Shown here: one piece after another, positions 1 through 8,290 of the stretch
How positions within the stretch are numbered: position 1 is the first letter of the stretch
Layout of the letters: each line of letters opens with the position of its first letter
Assembly: GCA_964600075.1 (NCBI GenBank)
Contig: CAZRIE010000122.1
Coordinates: 1-12,544 of the forward strand
DNA: 12,544 nucleotides
Direction: 5' to 3'
Source: CAZRIE01 sp964600075
GTDB lineage: Bacteria > Bacteroidota > Bacteroidia > Flavobacteriales > Flavobacteriaceae
The notes under the pieces: generated by a model
Database searches by the model: none
The model's input: the letters and a program-made list of their open reading frames with translations, nothing else
Told to the model about the DNA's origin: nothing
Made by a program: the position numbers and the translations under genes

Positions 1-3000
1 TGGAGGCGGTGGTTCCAATAGTCGAAAAACTATGGGTATTACCAGCGGCTCGATGAAGTGCGTGAATCAGAAATTGCAGGTGTTCTAATTCGACGATTTT
101 TTTGGCCTCCGAACCTGCTTTTTTCCATATTTGATTGAACTTCTTATCGACAGCTTCCCATTTTTCGTCCGCAATTTTTTCGTCATCGATCAATAATTCG
201 CAAAGACCGATATTTAAATCGCTTATCAGATGCCAATAGTCAATGTTATCGGGGTCTTCTTGTTTCTTCAGCTCACTATGATGTTTAGCGAGCAGTTCTT
301 TTGCGCTCTTAGCTCCTTTCTTCGCTTTAATACCTCGTACCGCCTGCAGGTCATATGATATTTCTTGGTCATCTTCTTTGATCTTGACCAGAACCGGCGG
401 GCTTACATCTTCTGAGCAACTGAGCAAAAATGTCAATTCGAGGGCATTAGACAGGGAATACGTTGTATTTCCGTTACCACTATGCTCATAGGCTTCCTTG
501 TAAAATTGCATTGAGGTTCTGTATGCTTCAATACGGGCCTTTGGAGTTTCCGTCAGCATAGATAGCCGTTTATATGCGCTTCCCAACAGATTAAGACGCT
601 TTGCAGTGTGCCCTGAAGAAAGCAGTATTTGTAATTCTGTAATAATTTTCTTTACATGCGTAATTGCTTCTTTTTGGGTAAACAAGGGATTCTTGTTTTC
701 AAATATTTCTTTTACGTACCACTTAATACGTGTATTACAATAGGTTTCCATACAGGAGAAAGAAAAATGTGCTTTTTCCAACTGTAATAGCTGTCCGAAT
801 TTATCGACTGCCTCTTTGTACATACCCAATTCTTGATAGATCTTGGCCTCTCTTTCCAAGATGGCTGCAGTTCGAAAATCATCATGTTCGGCGATTGCTT
901 CCATCGTCATTTTAAGTTCGTCCAGCGCATCTTTTCTCGTTGTAGCGCCCATCTGTAATTTATTAAGAAGGTTTTCGAGATCGATTTCAGCTTCTTCCGC
1001 TACCAAATAATTAGGTGACCAACTGCTGTGGGAGGTGCTCTTTAGTTTAAAAAAAGGATCCCCGTAGCACTGATAGGCACCCCAGGTATTCGTAAGGGGG
1101 TATTTCTCATAGACCTGGCCGCGTGCCGTTTTTACCGCTTCACCGAAAGGGTAACCAGCGATCATACAATCATAGAATACTTTAGCAAAAACTAAAGCTG
1201 CGGCATCGTTTACTGCCCAACCGGCAGCTATAACCGCCTTCACCCCAATTTGGATAAGTTCGGTTCCGATATTCGCTGCCAACTTGTATCGATTTTGATA
1301 TACTTGTTCTTCTTCATCGTTTGTGTAGCCCAAATGGCAACAATTGACGAAGACTAGTTCGGGCACTACGGGCATTTGTTGAATTTCAAATACCGTCAAG
1401 AACAGCTTTTTACCGATGACCATACCCGATTCTTTGGGCGAGTTCGGATTGAATAAACCATGACCGGCAAGATGCATAATGGAATATTCGTTACAGAATA
1501 ATTCTTGTATGATTTCGGAAGCATTGGTGCCAATAAGCTCTTTGACCGGACAACCGGAACTATTGAGCAAATTACCCACCAATTCGCCCTCTTCACGCGC
1601 ACCCGGCAATTGCCCTATATAGTTTTGGAGTATGGGGTCGGCCACAACCAACGCTCTTTGCTCAGCCGCCCTTTTTATAGTACGTCTGTACTGGGAGGTC
1701 GAAAGTTGCCTGATCATTCCCGAATTCACACAAAGAGGTTTGGCTTTCGTGGTGCTATCTTGCAATAATTCCCAAGGGTAAGATGCGGTTTTGGTATCCA
1801 ATATCCATAAAATATTGCCTTTGCGCTTTAGTCTTTCTTTGAGCGCATTGGGAATCAATAATTCGAACAAAGTTTTGGCGGTACAGCTGGACCACTGGTT
1901 CTCGCTAGATACTTCAGTAATGAATTGATTAATTAATGGCGTACTGCTATAAATCTCGCTTTCCTCTTCACGCGAATCATTGGTAGAGGCACCAAAAACC
2001 ATACTCTCAAGTTCGTCGGTTTCTTTATTTACTTTTTTACGTTTTACCGTAATGCGTTTCCACCAATCTTCTGTGAGGTCGAAACGAATGTGTTTTCTAA
2101 AGCCTAACAGTTGTTTTATTTTTTTACTGCCCAAGATGATATTGACCTCATCGGTTTCTCTTTTTGCAATCTGATGCAAGGCATACATGCAGTTCAACGC
2201 CCGTTCGGAATAGAGTTCTACAAATTCGATACGCTGTACCGTTTCGTATTCAGTGGCCGACAGTTGTTTTATTTTTTGGTTGGCTTGGTCTACCCCTAAA
2301 ATGGTAGCCTTCATTGAACTTTCTATACTTAAACCACCATAACCACTGGCCATTACAAGTGACGATACCCCTATACCGTTCTTAGGTATCCGTTTGCCTC
2401 GAAGACTCAACAAATAGTTTAAAACGCCCTGTTCTACAGATTTTGCGAGTTGAAAAGAGGTCAATAGATCTGGCTCGCCCATACCGACGATGATAGCCCC
2501 TGCGAAATCACTGTTTGCCATTTTTGCAAAAAGCACATTACTGCCGATTTCTCCGGGATAGAGCCCCAAGTTGTGCTTCGCACTTAAGCTTCCTTTTAAA
2601 TAACGGTCTATAGCTACTTCTGCCTGTAATATACCATCGTTGATAAAGTGTCCGGCGAGTATAGGGTACGAGGAGAAACGAAGATCACCATTGCTTACCG
2701 AGACCGTAATTGGTATTTGGCTGCTAATCGAATCGGTTTCGCGACTCAATCCGAAGACGGTTTCTACGAGTCCATTTTCTGAAAGGTCGAAACCAACATC
2801 GGGCTCACCTCTGAAAATCTTTTCTTCGCCGCGAACCATCGGCTTCGAATTGCGCAAGAGCTTGGTGTGCCCCGTGGTCAAAAGTTCGTCTATGGCATTA
2901 AAAATACTCGGTTCATTGGCAAGTGCTCCATGGGTTATTCGGGTGTAGTAGACCGATTTTTCATTCATCTCTTTAGGTATACCGAGTTCCCAAGTTACAC

Positions 3001-5419
3001 TTTGGTCACCTGCTCCGGTATACAGAAAATAAAGTTCTTTTTTTGGTTTAAGTTCTCCGATATGATACCCGTTCGGGGTCATTTTATCCTTACCAGCGAT
3101 ATAGGTCATATTCGTATAATCGATAGTTTCGCGCTTGTCTAAAATAGCATCGCGATATGCCGCGAACCTTTCTAAATCTTCTTTCGTAGGTAACGGCCAG
3201 TTGGGTTTGCCAAAAGCTTTACGCATTCTTTGCCAAAGTATCGGTCTGGAAAAATCATTGTCCGGGTCTTTTTTTGGATCGACTATCGGCAGTAGGTCTA
3301 AAATACCTGGAAATCTTGAAAACACTTTGAGCAGTTCTTTCTTGGTATGAAAAATATCAAGCATTGCCAATTTTTTGATAATTCCATCCTGCCCGAAAAG
3401 AACGGTAAGTATACGGTGGGAACCTGATAGGGGAGAACCTAAAAACACCATTTTAAAGCCTTTGGATGTATTTAATTTATCCCAAGTTTCGTTATGGTTG
3501 ATTATAAAATCACGCACCAATACGCCACCCATCGAATGCCCGATCACCTTAATGGGCTGCCCAACCTTTAAAAGGCCTTCGATTTTGACGTTTAGCTCTT
3601 GGGCCGATTCAAGTAAAGGCCTTCTCCAATCAAATGGGAAAACGACCACATCATATTTTCCTTTTAGCCATTTGTATAGTTTATGGTAAGATGTCTTAAC
3701 CACGGAATCGGCTATCACATCTTTTGCGTTCAGGTAATCGAGTTTTGTCAGACTTCCTCTAATAATCCGTCGGTAGTGCAACCAGATTTCCTTTTCGTCC
3801 CTGACCAGGTTTGAACCCATAATTCCGGGAAGCAATACAACAATGGGTCTTTTACCTGAAACGGCATTGGCTTCTGGCCGTAATTCGCCATGCTCGATGA
3901 GTGCCCGATCACTGGCAATAACTTGATATTGCTCGACTTCCTTAAATCCGGGGATTGTCACACCCAACTCGGTTTTTAGGGCCAGATCAATGGCTTCTTG
4001 CGTTTTGCTATTTTCAAAATATTTGACATGATTTACGTCGATACCTTGATCAAAAAAGTATTGTATCGTATCGCTGCGCCTAGCACCTAGGTACATGGAA
4101 TCGGTATTGACCACCAAATCATTACGCTGCCAGTAAAACAACTTTCCTAAAATGGCCAGAAGACCCTGACCTGAAAGGTTGACCCTTCCATTTCCGGAAA
4201 TAACTACCAATGGGCCGCCATCAATTTCATTTTTTTGTTGAGGATCATTCAGTATTTTAATGAACGGTGATTCAGGGTTCATGGCTTCCAACCCAGCAAG
4301 TACATCCACGTCATCTTTGGTATTGATAGCCGTGGAAAGTAATTCTTTTAAAACATCGGCAAAAACACCACCGACCAGATTGAACAGCACATTCAACATA
4401 TGGTCCAAGCGTTTGGAGGCCAATTTGGTACCTGCCGCGGGGCAGGCCACCCGAATAAATTTGGTAATCTTCAGCTTTTTTTTCTTGAAAATTGCGCTGA
4501 GGGCGCGAATGGCATTTATGTCATCTTCGCGGCCGCCCTCTTTTTCAAGTAGCGCAATGTGATAATCGGTAAACCCTATGCCACCTTCACAATATTTATT
4601 TAAGATATCGCCAACAAGGCCGCCTCTTGAATGGGTAAGTAGATGTAATTCTGAACCATTGGGTAACATTTTGGCCAGTTCTACTGTATTCTGAAGGGGG
4701 CTTTTGGTCAGCGTACGATGTTGATAAGCAATTACATTGCCTGCATATTTATTGTGTAAGGTTCCCCAGACCGGAGAAGCTTTTAAATCCCAAAAGGCAC
4801 CCTTCGTATCGGAATTAGTGCCATGAATAAATAGAAAATAGGGTCTGTTGTTTGGAATCTTATCGGCAAAAACATCAAACTTGAATTTTGGGTCTATCGA
4901 AAAAATAGTTGCGTCTTTTTTTATGGTTCCCTTTTTGGTAACCATTTCATCCCACAGCGCACTTTTCGGAGTAAGGCCGTATTGCAAGTGTTCATCTTCC
5001 AGTTTAAGGGCAATTTTTCCAACATTGGTTTCGATGGCATTTTGGATAAATACCCGGAGTATTTTGACGGCGACTTTACCAACGATACCCCTTTCAGTGG
5101 GCGCAGCGTCTACAGTAGTCGGCAGAACAAAGGTATCTGTGTTTTCATTCGAATCTCTGTCGCCTTCCGGTTTAAGGGCTGGGTCTAGCTCAGGATAGAC
5201 TTCGTGAAGCGTAGCTGCATCGCACATCCATTTGGTGCCGTCTTCCAATTCGAATTCGAGCAACTTGTCGTTTTTTTTAAGTTCAATAGTGAGTTGGTTT
5301 CCCCCATCTCGAGTACTTCCACTTAAGTTATAGGTGTATCCTTCCTTTATCCACGATTTATTTTCAATATCAATTTCTGTTCGGGTTCCGTGGACTATCA
5401 GTTTTTCAATGGGTTTCAT
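1..5419 (-). CDS. Giant dual alpha/beta-hydrolase, CHAT peptidase and TPR-like protein (3' end outside window)
   Basis: The frame opens with ATG at 5419 and stays open for 1806 codons to the window edge, so the C-terminus is missing. Visible parts, in order: a beta-rich N-terminal region (about 1-170); an alpha/beta-hydrolase of the DUF7379 kind with IHGT (His199) and elbow HSRGG (Ser264); an LCAT-like hydrolase with PGIMGS (531-536), FPFDWRR and elbow GHSMGG (627-632, Ser629); a linker domain at about 900-1090 with GLYPGEIG and ASGYGGLS, of the sort found just before CHAT domains; a CHAT domain at about 1157-1460 with YPWELL, LAGHG (His1320) and NCCHLG (Cys1361); and a helical TPR-like tail from about 1480. 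CHAT domains are caspase-like cysteine peptidases, and both residues of the dyad are present, so it is probably active. The lipase domains may act on membrane lipids (inference). It is probably the last visible gene of an operon read from 6430. No Shine-Dalgarno is seen, as is usual for Bacteroidota. No signal peptide is seen, so it should be cytoplasmic. Confidence 0.9.
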   Translation of the reverse strand, partial: MKPIEKLIVHGTRTEIDIENKSWIKEGYTYNLSGSTRDGGNQLTIELKKNDKLLEFELEDGTKWMCDAATLHEVYPELDPALKPEGDRDSNENTDTFVLPTTVDAAPTERGIVGKVAVKILRVFIQNAIETNVGKIALKLEDEHLQYGLTPKSALWDEMVTKKGTIKKDATIFSIDPKFKFDVFADKIPNNRPYFLFIHGTNSDTKGAFWDLKASPVWGTLHNKYAGNVIAYQHRTLTKSPLQNTVELAKMLPNGSELHLLTHSRGGLVGDILNKYCEGGIGFTDYHIALLEKEGGREDDINAIRALSAIFKKKKLKITKFIRVACPAAGTKLASKRLDHMLNVLFNLVGGVFADVLKELLSTAINTKDDVDVLAGLEAMNPESPFIKILNDPQQKNEIDGGPLVVISGNGRVNLSGQGLLAILGKLFYWQRNDLVVNTDSMYLGARRSDTIQYFFDQGIDVNHVKYFENSKTQEAIDLALKTELGVTIPGFKEVEQYQVIASDRALIEHGELRPEANAVSGKRPIVVLLPGIMGSNLVRDEKEIWLHYRRIIRGSLTKLDYLNAKDVIADSVVKTSYHKLYKWLKGKYDVVVFPFDWRRPLLESAQELNVKIEGLLKVGQPIKVIGHSMGGVLVRDFIINHNETWDKLNTSKGFKMVFLGSPLSGSHRILTVLFGQDGIIKKLAMLDIFHTKKELLKVFSRFPGILDLLPIVDPKKDPDNDFSRPILWQRMRKAFGKPNWPLPTKEDLERFAAYRDAILDKRETIDYTNMTYIAGKDKMTPNGYHIGELKPKKELYFLYTGAGDQSVTWELGIPKEMNEKSVYYTRITHGALANEPSIFNAIDELLTTGHTKLLRNSKPMVRGEEKIFRGEPDVGFDLSENGLVETVFGLSRETDSISSQIPITVSVSNGDLRFSSYPILAGHFINDGILQAEVAIDRYLKGSLSAKHNLGLYPGEIGSNVLFAKMANSDFAGAIIVGMGEPDLLTSFQLAKSVEQGVLNYLLSLRGKRIPKNGIGVSSLVMASGYGGLSIESSMKATILGVDQANQKIKQLSATEYETVQRIEFVELYSERALNCMYALHQIAKRETDEVNIILGSKKIKQLLGFRKHIRFDLTEDWWKRITVKRKKVNKETDELESMVFGASTNDSREEESEIYSSTPLINQFITEVSSENQWSSCTAKTLFELLIPNALKERLKRKGNILWILDTKTASYPWELLQDSTTKAKPLCVNSGMIRQLSTSQYRRTIKRAAEQRALVVADPILQNYIGQLPGAREEGELVGNLLNSSGCPVKELIGTNASEIIQELFCNEYSIMHLAGHGLFNPNSPKESGMVIGKKLFLTVFEIQQMPVVPELVFVNCCHLGYTNDEEEQVYQNRYKLAANIGTELIQIGVKAVIAAGWAVNDAAALVFAKVFYDCMIAGYPFGEAVKTARGQVYEKYPLTNTWGAYQCYGDPFFKLKSTSHSSWSPNYLVAEEAEIDLENLLNKLQMGATTRKDALDELKMTMEAIAEHDDFRTAAILEREAKIYQELGMYKEAVDKFGQLLQLEKAHFSFSCMETYCNTRIKWYVKEIFENKNPLFTQKEAITHVKKIITELQILLSSGHTAKRLNLLGSAYKRLSMLTETPKARIEAYRTSMQFYKEAYEHSGNGNTTYSLSNALELTFLLSCSEDVSPPVLVKIKEDDQEISYDLQAVRGIKAKKGAKSAKELLAKHHSELKKQEDPDNIDYWHLISDLNIGLCELLIDDEKIADEKWEAVDKKFNQIWKKAGSEAKKIVELEHLQFLIHALHRAAGNTHSFSTIGTTAS

Positions 5420-5484
5420 ATATAGCGTATTTGGAATTAGAAAGTGATCTGGTTTCTTTTAGACAGTATTCCTTATTTATTCGA

Positions 5485-5699
5485 TTAGATTTTATCACTA
5501 TCAGTACGGAATTTTGAAAACCCCGAGACCATGATTGTTTTATTGCTTGGAATTTCGGTCAGTTCGATATCCTGTGCTGCCTCGGGTAGTACGGCCAAAG
5601 ATCTTTTAGGGGCGTAAAAATGTCTTTGCCCAGAAGCATACTGGTTTTGAGAACGTCACACGGAATATATTCGAGTAGGTCCGATTTTTTAGGCTTCAA
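5485..5699 (-). pseudogene. Small frameshifted gene between the beta-rich protein and the CHAT gene
   Basis: This stretch is not empty. One frame starts with TTG at 5699, overlapping the upstream gene's TGA, and reads LKPKKSDLLEYIPCDVL and on to IFTPLKDLW before stopping at 5559. A second frame takes over with LAVLPEAAQDIELTEIP and MVSGFSKFRTDSDKI and ends with TAA at 5485-5487. Both segments have coding-like composition. Adding a single T to the TTT run at 5597-5599 joins them into one 71-residue protein (KDL-LAVLPEAAQ). The length of 215 nt is one short of a multiple of three, which fits a one-base deletion. Start overlap with the upstream gene and 65 bp spacing to the CHAT gene fit an operon member. 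I do not recognise the family. It could be a true pseudogene, a sequencing error, or a programmed frameshift. Confidence 0.5.
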
Positions 5700-6430
5700 A
5701 AATCGTCTTCGATGTTCATATCGAGCGTATCCTCGATCTTTAAATTGGTAGATGGTTGTTCGCCACGTACTAATTGGGTCTTCTTAAAAAGGTTCAGTTT
5801 GAACAGTCGAATGGCTAAAACCCCTGATTCGCCGATAGATTCATAGGTGCTTGCCTTCGAAGATGAGGTTTCAAAACCCCCTTCGGCCTTGCCACCTTCG
5901 ATTTGACCCAAAATATTTGCACTGGCCTTTATGGTAAAATCAGACCCTGCTTCGCGCGCGCATATAATCAGGCAATTTTCACCACTATACGTGGCGGATA
6001 CCACCTTATACTTTCTCCTCCAGTTCGATTTAGAGGCCAGAGCCATGCCTACATCGTCAATGTTCTGAAGTTGTTCAACCATCACTTTTTCCGCTTTTAA
6101 GACTAACGAATTTTCCTTGTCGAATTTATAGTTCAGGACAGCCTGAACATTGCCCAAGGTAGCAAATGAATCGGTTGTTGTTCCCCCGGCAACGATTCTA
6201 CTGACGCGCGTACCCGCGGTAGTAAAATTCAGTTTTGACGGTGGCCCAGGAGCGATTTTCAAAACGATATCCGGATACCTGTCCTTTAAATTTCCCAATG
6301 CGCGGAAGACACCTCCTTCAAAATAGCCAAAATCCCCTACTTTTAGTGTGTTGGTTACTGGAAACCACGCGGCATGCGCGCCGATTTCACTTCTGATGGC
6401 TTTTTCATAACTTTTTGCTAATCCACTCAT
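5696..6430 (-). CDS. Conserved hypothetical beta-rich protein, possible remote gasdermin-like pore former
   Basis: A 244-residue cytoplasmic-type protein without signal peptide or obvious membrane helix. Near the N-terminus it has the pattern WFPVTNTLKVGDFG, then FEGGVFRALGNL, then LNFTTAGTRV. The middle is predicted to be alternating beta strands (VQAVLNYKF, SLVLKAEKVMVEQL, YKVVSATYSGENCLIICA). It ends with a strand VLAIRLFKLNLF and an acidic tail. The order of strands, the length, and the last strand before a short tail resemble my memory of bacterial and animal gasdermin N-domains, but this is a remote, unaligned comparison. The two visible cysteines are internal (NCLIICA), so the N-terminal palmitoylated Cys of known bacterial gasdermins is absent. 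It is the first gene of the operon ending in a CHAT peptidase, which could be its activator. The ATG at 6430 follows an A-rich leader. The gene call is sure; the function is tentative. Confidence 0.85.
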   Translation of the reverse strand: MSGLAKSYEKAIRSEIGAHAAWFPVTNTLKVGDFGYFEGGVFRALGNLKDRYPDIVLKIAPGPPSKLNFTTAGTRVSRIVAGGTTTDSFATLGNVQAVLNYKFDKENSLVLKAEKVMVEQLQNIDDVGMALASKSNWRRKYKVVSATYSGENCLIICAREAGSDFTIKASANILGQIEGGKAEGGFETSSSKASTYESIGESGVLAIRLFKLNLFKKTQLVRGEQPSTNLKIEDTLDMNIEDDF

Positions 6431-6797
6431 AATTTGGTTTTTTTAGATGATACAAATGATACAGGGTATGGGCAATACAAGACTGGGCTCAGAAGCCGTG
6501 GTCTAGTGCCACTAAACAAGGGGGGAGATTAAACGTTCTTAAAGTTAAGAAATTTCTTTGTTACTGGCTGTGAATTGAATGATATTACCGAACTTATGTA
6601 TGGAAGACCCAAAATTGATGATAATCTGTATGTATGGGTATACAAAGGGTTTTTTTGCGCTTGGAATCTTTATTGAGATTAGTTTACTTTTGAACACTGC
6701 AAAAAAGATTCGAATTCATTTCTTGGATAGAGTATACATAAAATAATAGAGTTGATTTCTTAGCGTTACAATCAATAGTAAATTATAAGCTAATACT
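6431..6797. other. Divergent intergenic region between the CHAT operon and the SLOG gene
   Basis: This 367-bp region holds no credible gene. It must contain the promoters for both directions. Rightward there is a good Bacteroidota-type promoter (listed separately). Leftward the nearest match to TAnnTTTG is an imperfect TATCATTTG at 6461-6453, with a TTG at 6480-6478 only 16 bases upstream, so I do not call it. A G-rich run lies at 6521-6526. AT content is high. Confidence 0.6.
6661..6692 (+). promoter_or_regulatory. Bacteroidota-type promoter for the SLOG gene
   Basis: TTG at 6661-6663 is followed after 21 bases by TACTTTTG at 6685-6692, an exact match to the Bacteroidota -7 consensus TAnnTTTG. 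Transcription would start near 6698-6700, giving a leader of about 100 bases before the ATG at 6798. It was identified by consensus alone. Confidence 0.5.
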
Positions 6798-7397
6798 ATG
6801 GATAATGAGTTAAAAACGGGAGATCAAAAAGTTTTACTTTTTACCGGTCATATGATCGATGCTGAAAACCGGAAACAGCCTCGTTTCCCAAAAGAGCTCG
6901 AAGCAGAAATCCATCAAAAATTAAAGGACAGTCTAGAGAATATACTCAAATCAAATCCTTTTGCCGATGATTATATCGGTATTTCCGGAGGCGCTTGTGG
7001 CGGAGACCTTATTTTCCTTGAGATATGTAAAGCGTTAGGGATACCTATAAAGATGCTGTTGGCATTGCCTGCTGAAAAATATATTGCCGAGTCCGTTATG
7101 TTTGCAGGCAGTTCTTGGGTCGACCGGTTTTACCATATTTATAAAGATGCCGATACCGAAGTGAGCATAATGGCCGAGGCCAAAAATTCACCCAATTCAT
7201 CAAAGGAGCAAAGCGGTTATTCGTTTTGGGAGCGGAACAATCTATGGTTGTTGAACACCGCTTTGGCATACGGCGGACATAATCTGACACTTATAGCCGT
7301 TTGGGACGGTAAGGGAGAAGATGGCCCTGGCGGTACAAAACACATGATCGAAGAAGTTCAAAAGAGAGGAGCGAAAAGTATTGTTATTGAATTGTAG
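6798..7397 (+). CDS. SLOG-type Rossmann-fold protein
   Basis: This 199-residue protein has the hallmarks of the SLOG superfamily, a Rossmann-like nucleotide-binding fold. An early strand LLFTGHMID (13-21) is followed by the glycine-rich loop GISGGACGGD (61-70), LLALPAEKY, and a C-terminal AVWDGKGEDGPGGT (167-180). Members of this family bind or process nucleotide-derived ligands and occur in conflict systems next to TIR, TPR and CHAT proteins. Here it sits beside TIR genes and opposite a CHAT operon, so a role in sensing or making a nucleotide signal is plausible but inferred. ATG at 6798 is the first possible start, since an in-frame TAA lies at 6786-6788. No membrane segment or signal peptide is seen, so it should be cytosolic. 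A promoter lies about 100 bases upstream. Confidence 0.88.
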   Translation: MDNELKTGDQKVLLFTGHMIDAENRKQPRFPKELEAEIHQKLKDSLENILKSNPFADDYIGISGGACGGDLIFLEICKALGIPIKMLLALPAEKYIAESVMFAGSSWVDRFYHIYKDADTEVSIMAEAKNSPNSSKEQSGYSFWERNNLWLLNTALAYGGHNLTLIAVWDGKGEDGPGGTKHMIEEVQKRGAKSIVIEL

Positions 7398-7582
7398 TTT
7401 CAAGCACTTCGAAAGGCTATTTTCGTTTTGGCTTTTGGCCTGAAGGGCAGAAAGTCAACTTATTCGTATTGACGGCATTCTGTAGTAATTGACAATAATT
7501 CAGAGTGATGGGTATTCGAAGTGATAAACCAACTGTCATTTTTTTGTTCAAGTTATATGGTCTGCGGAGATTCATGAGGACC

Positions 7583-7918
7583 CTAGTGGATTAAGCATAG
7601 ATTATCGGAAGTTCTATGGGTAGGGTTTGACCACGTTTCGAACAGTTCTGCCGCTACCAATAATCGGTTAACTTCTTTATATACGTCGATATCACCGAAC
7701 GACTGACTCTCGAGATTGCTGATTTGATAAACGCCCCACGTTCGAAACTGATCTAGGGTGGCGTTGGAATTTCTGCGGGCATCTACGCTCATTATTTTCT
7801 TTAATGTACCCGAATTTAGTGTTCTAAGCGCTTCAATCTCTACATTCGATGCCAGCATTAGATTTCCGTGTTGATCTTTCATGGTGGTCCAATCGGCACC
7901 GATTACCACCAACAGCAA
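7583..7918 (-). pseudogene. Truncated TIR-like domain remnant
   Basis: This 111-codon open frame matches the second half of a bacterial TIR domain. LLVVIGADW near its start resembles the VLLVVIG.W strand of TIR proteins. It is followed by KDQHGN, NVEIEALRTLN where an EIxxAL helix is expected, and a DIDVYKEVNRLL ending. The strand-A region, the BB loop and any proper start are missing. The only starts are TTG at 7918 or internal codons, and an in-frame TAG lies at 7928-7930. Reading up to 8290 in the same direction I found no TIR N-terminal sequence in any frame, so the front half has been lost rather than frameshifted. It converges on the SLOG gene and is divergent from the intact TIR gene. 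It is probably a decayed member of the same island. Assignment to TIR rests on a few motifs. Confidence 0.45.
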
Positions 7919-8290
7919 TTTGTATTCCTAACATAGGATGCAAAATCAGCGTATAAAAAGAAATATTGGCTAAACTTTCTAGAAAACTAGTGGGAAAATC
8001 ACTTTGGGGCATTTTAAAATGTATTGAGTGGTCTTAATTGACGTATAAATAGTACGACCCGGTTTATCGGAGCTTAATATCGGGACTCGTTACACTTCGA
8101 TTTTTATGATTATTGCATTTGAGCCAAGTAATCCGGAATACTGTAAAAGATGCTGGGAATAGACCCACTGGTACAATTTTTACGTCATAATGCACATTTC
8201 TTGATATCTTCTACCTGAATTATACTTACCTTAATGTTAGATTAATACCAACGACCAAATAAACGTTGATTGGAATAAACTTTCTGTCGA
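7919..8290. other. Gene-free region upstream of the TIR gene
   Basis: This 372-bp AT-rich stretch lies between the TIR-like remnant and the intact TIR gene. I see no coding frame on either strand and no exact TAnnTTTG promoter, so the TIR promoter is not located. It may be partly degraded sequence from the lost 5' half of the remnant, but nothing recognisable remains. Confidence 0.5.

Noticed and set aside
2640..5198. Several plus-strand open frames of about 100 codons, for example 2640-2948, 3375-3689, 4260-4562 and 4848-5198
   Set aside because: They lie opposite the uninterrupted CHAT/hydrolase gene, show no family motifs, and look like antisense shadows of it.
6453..6480. Leftward promoter TTG-N16-TATCATTTG for the 244-residue gene
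   Set aside because: The -7 element has one base too many and the spacer is short, so it does not meet the consensus.
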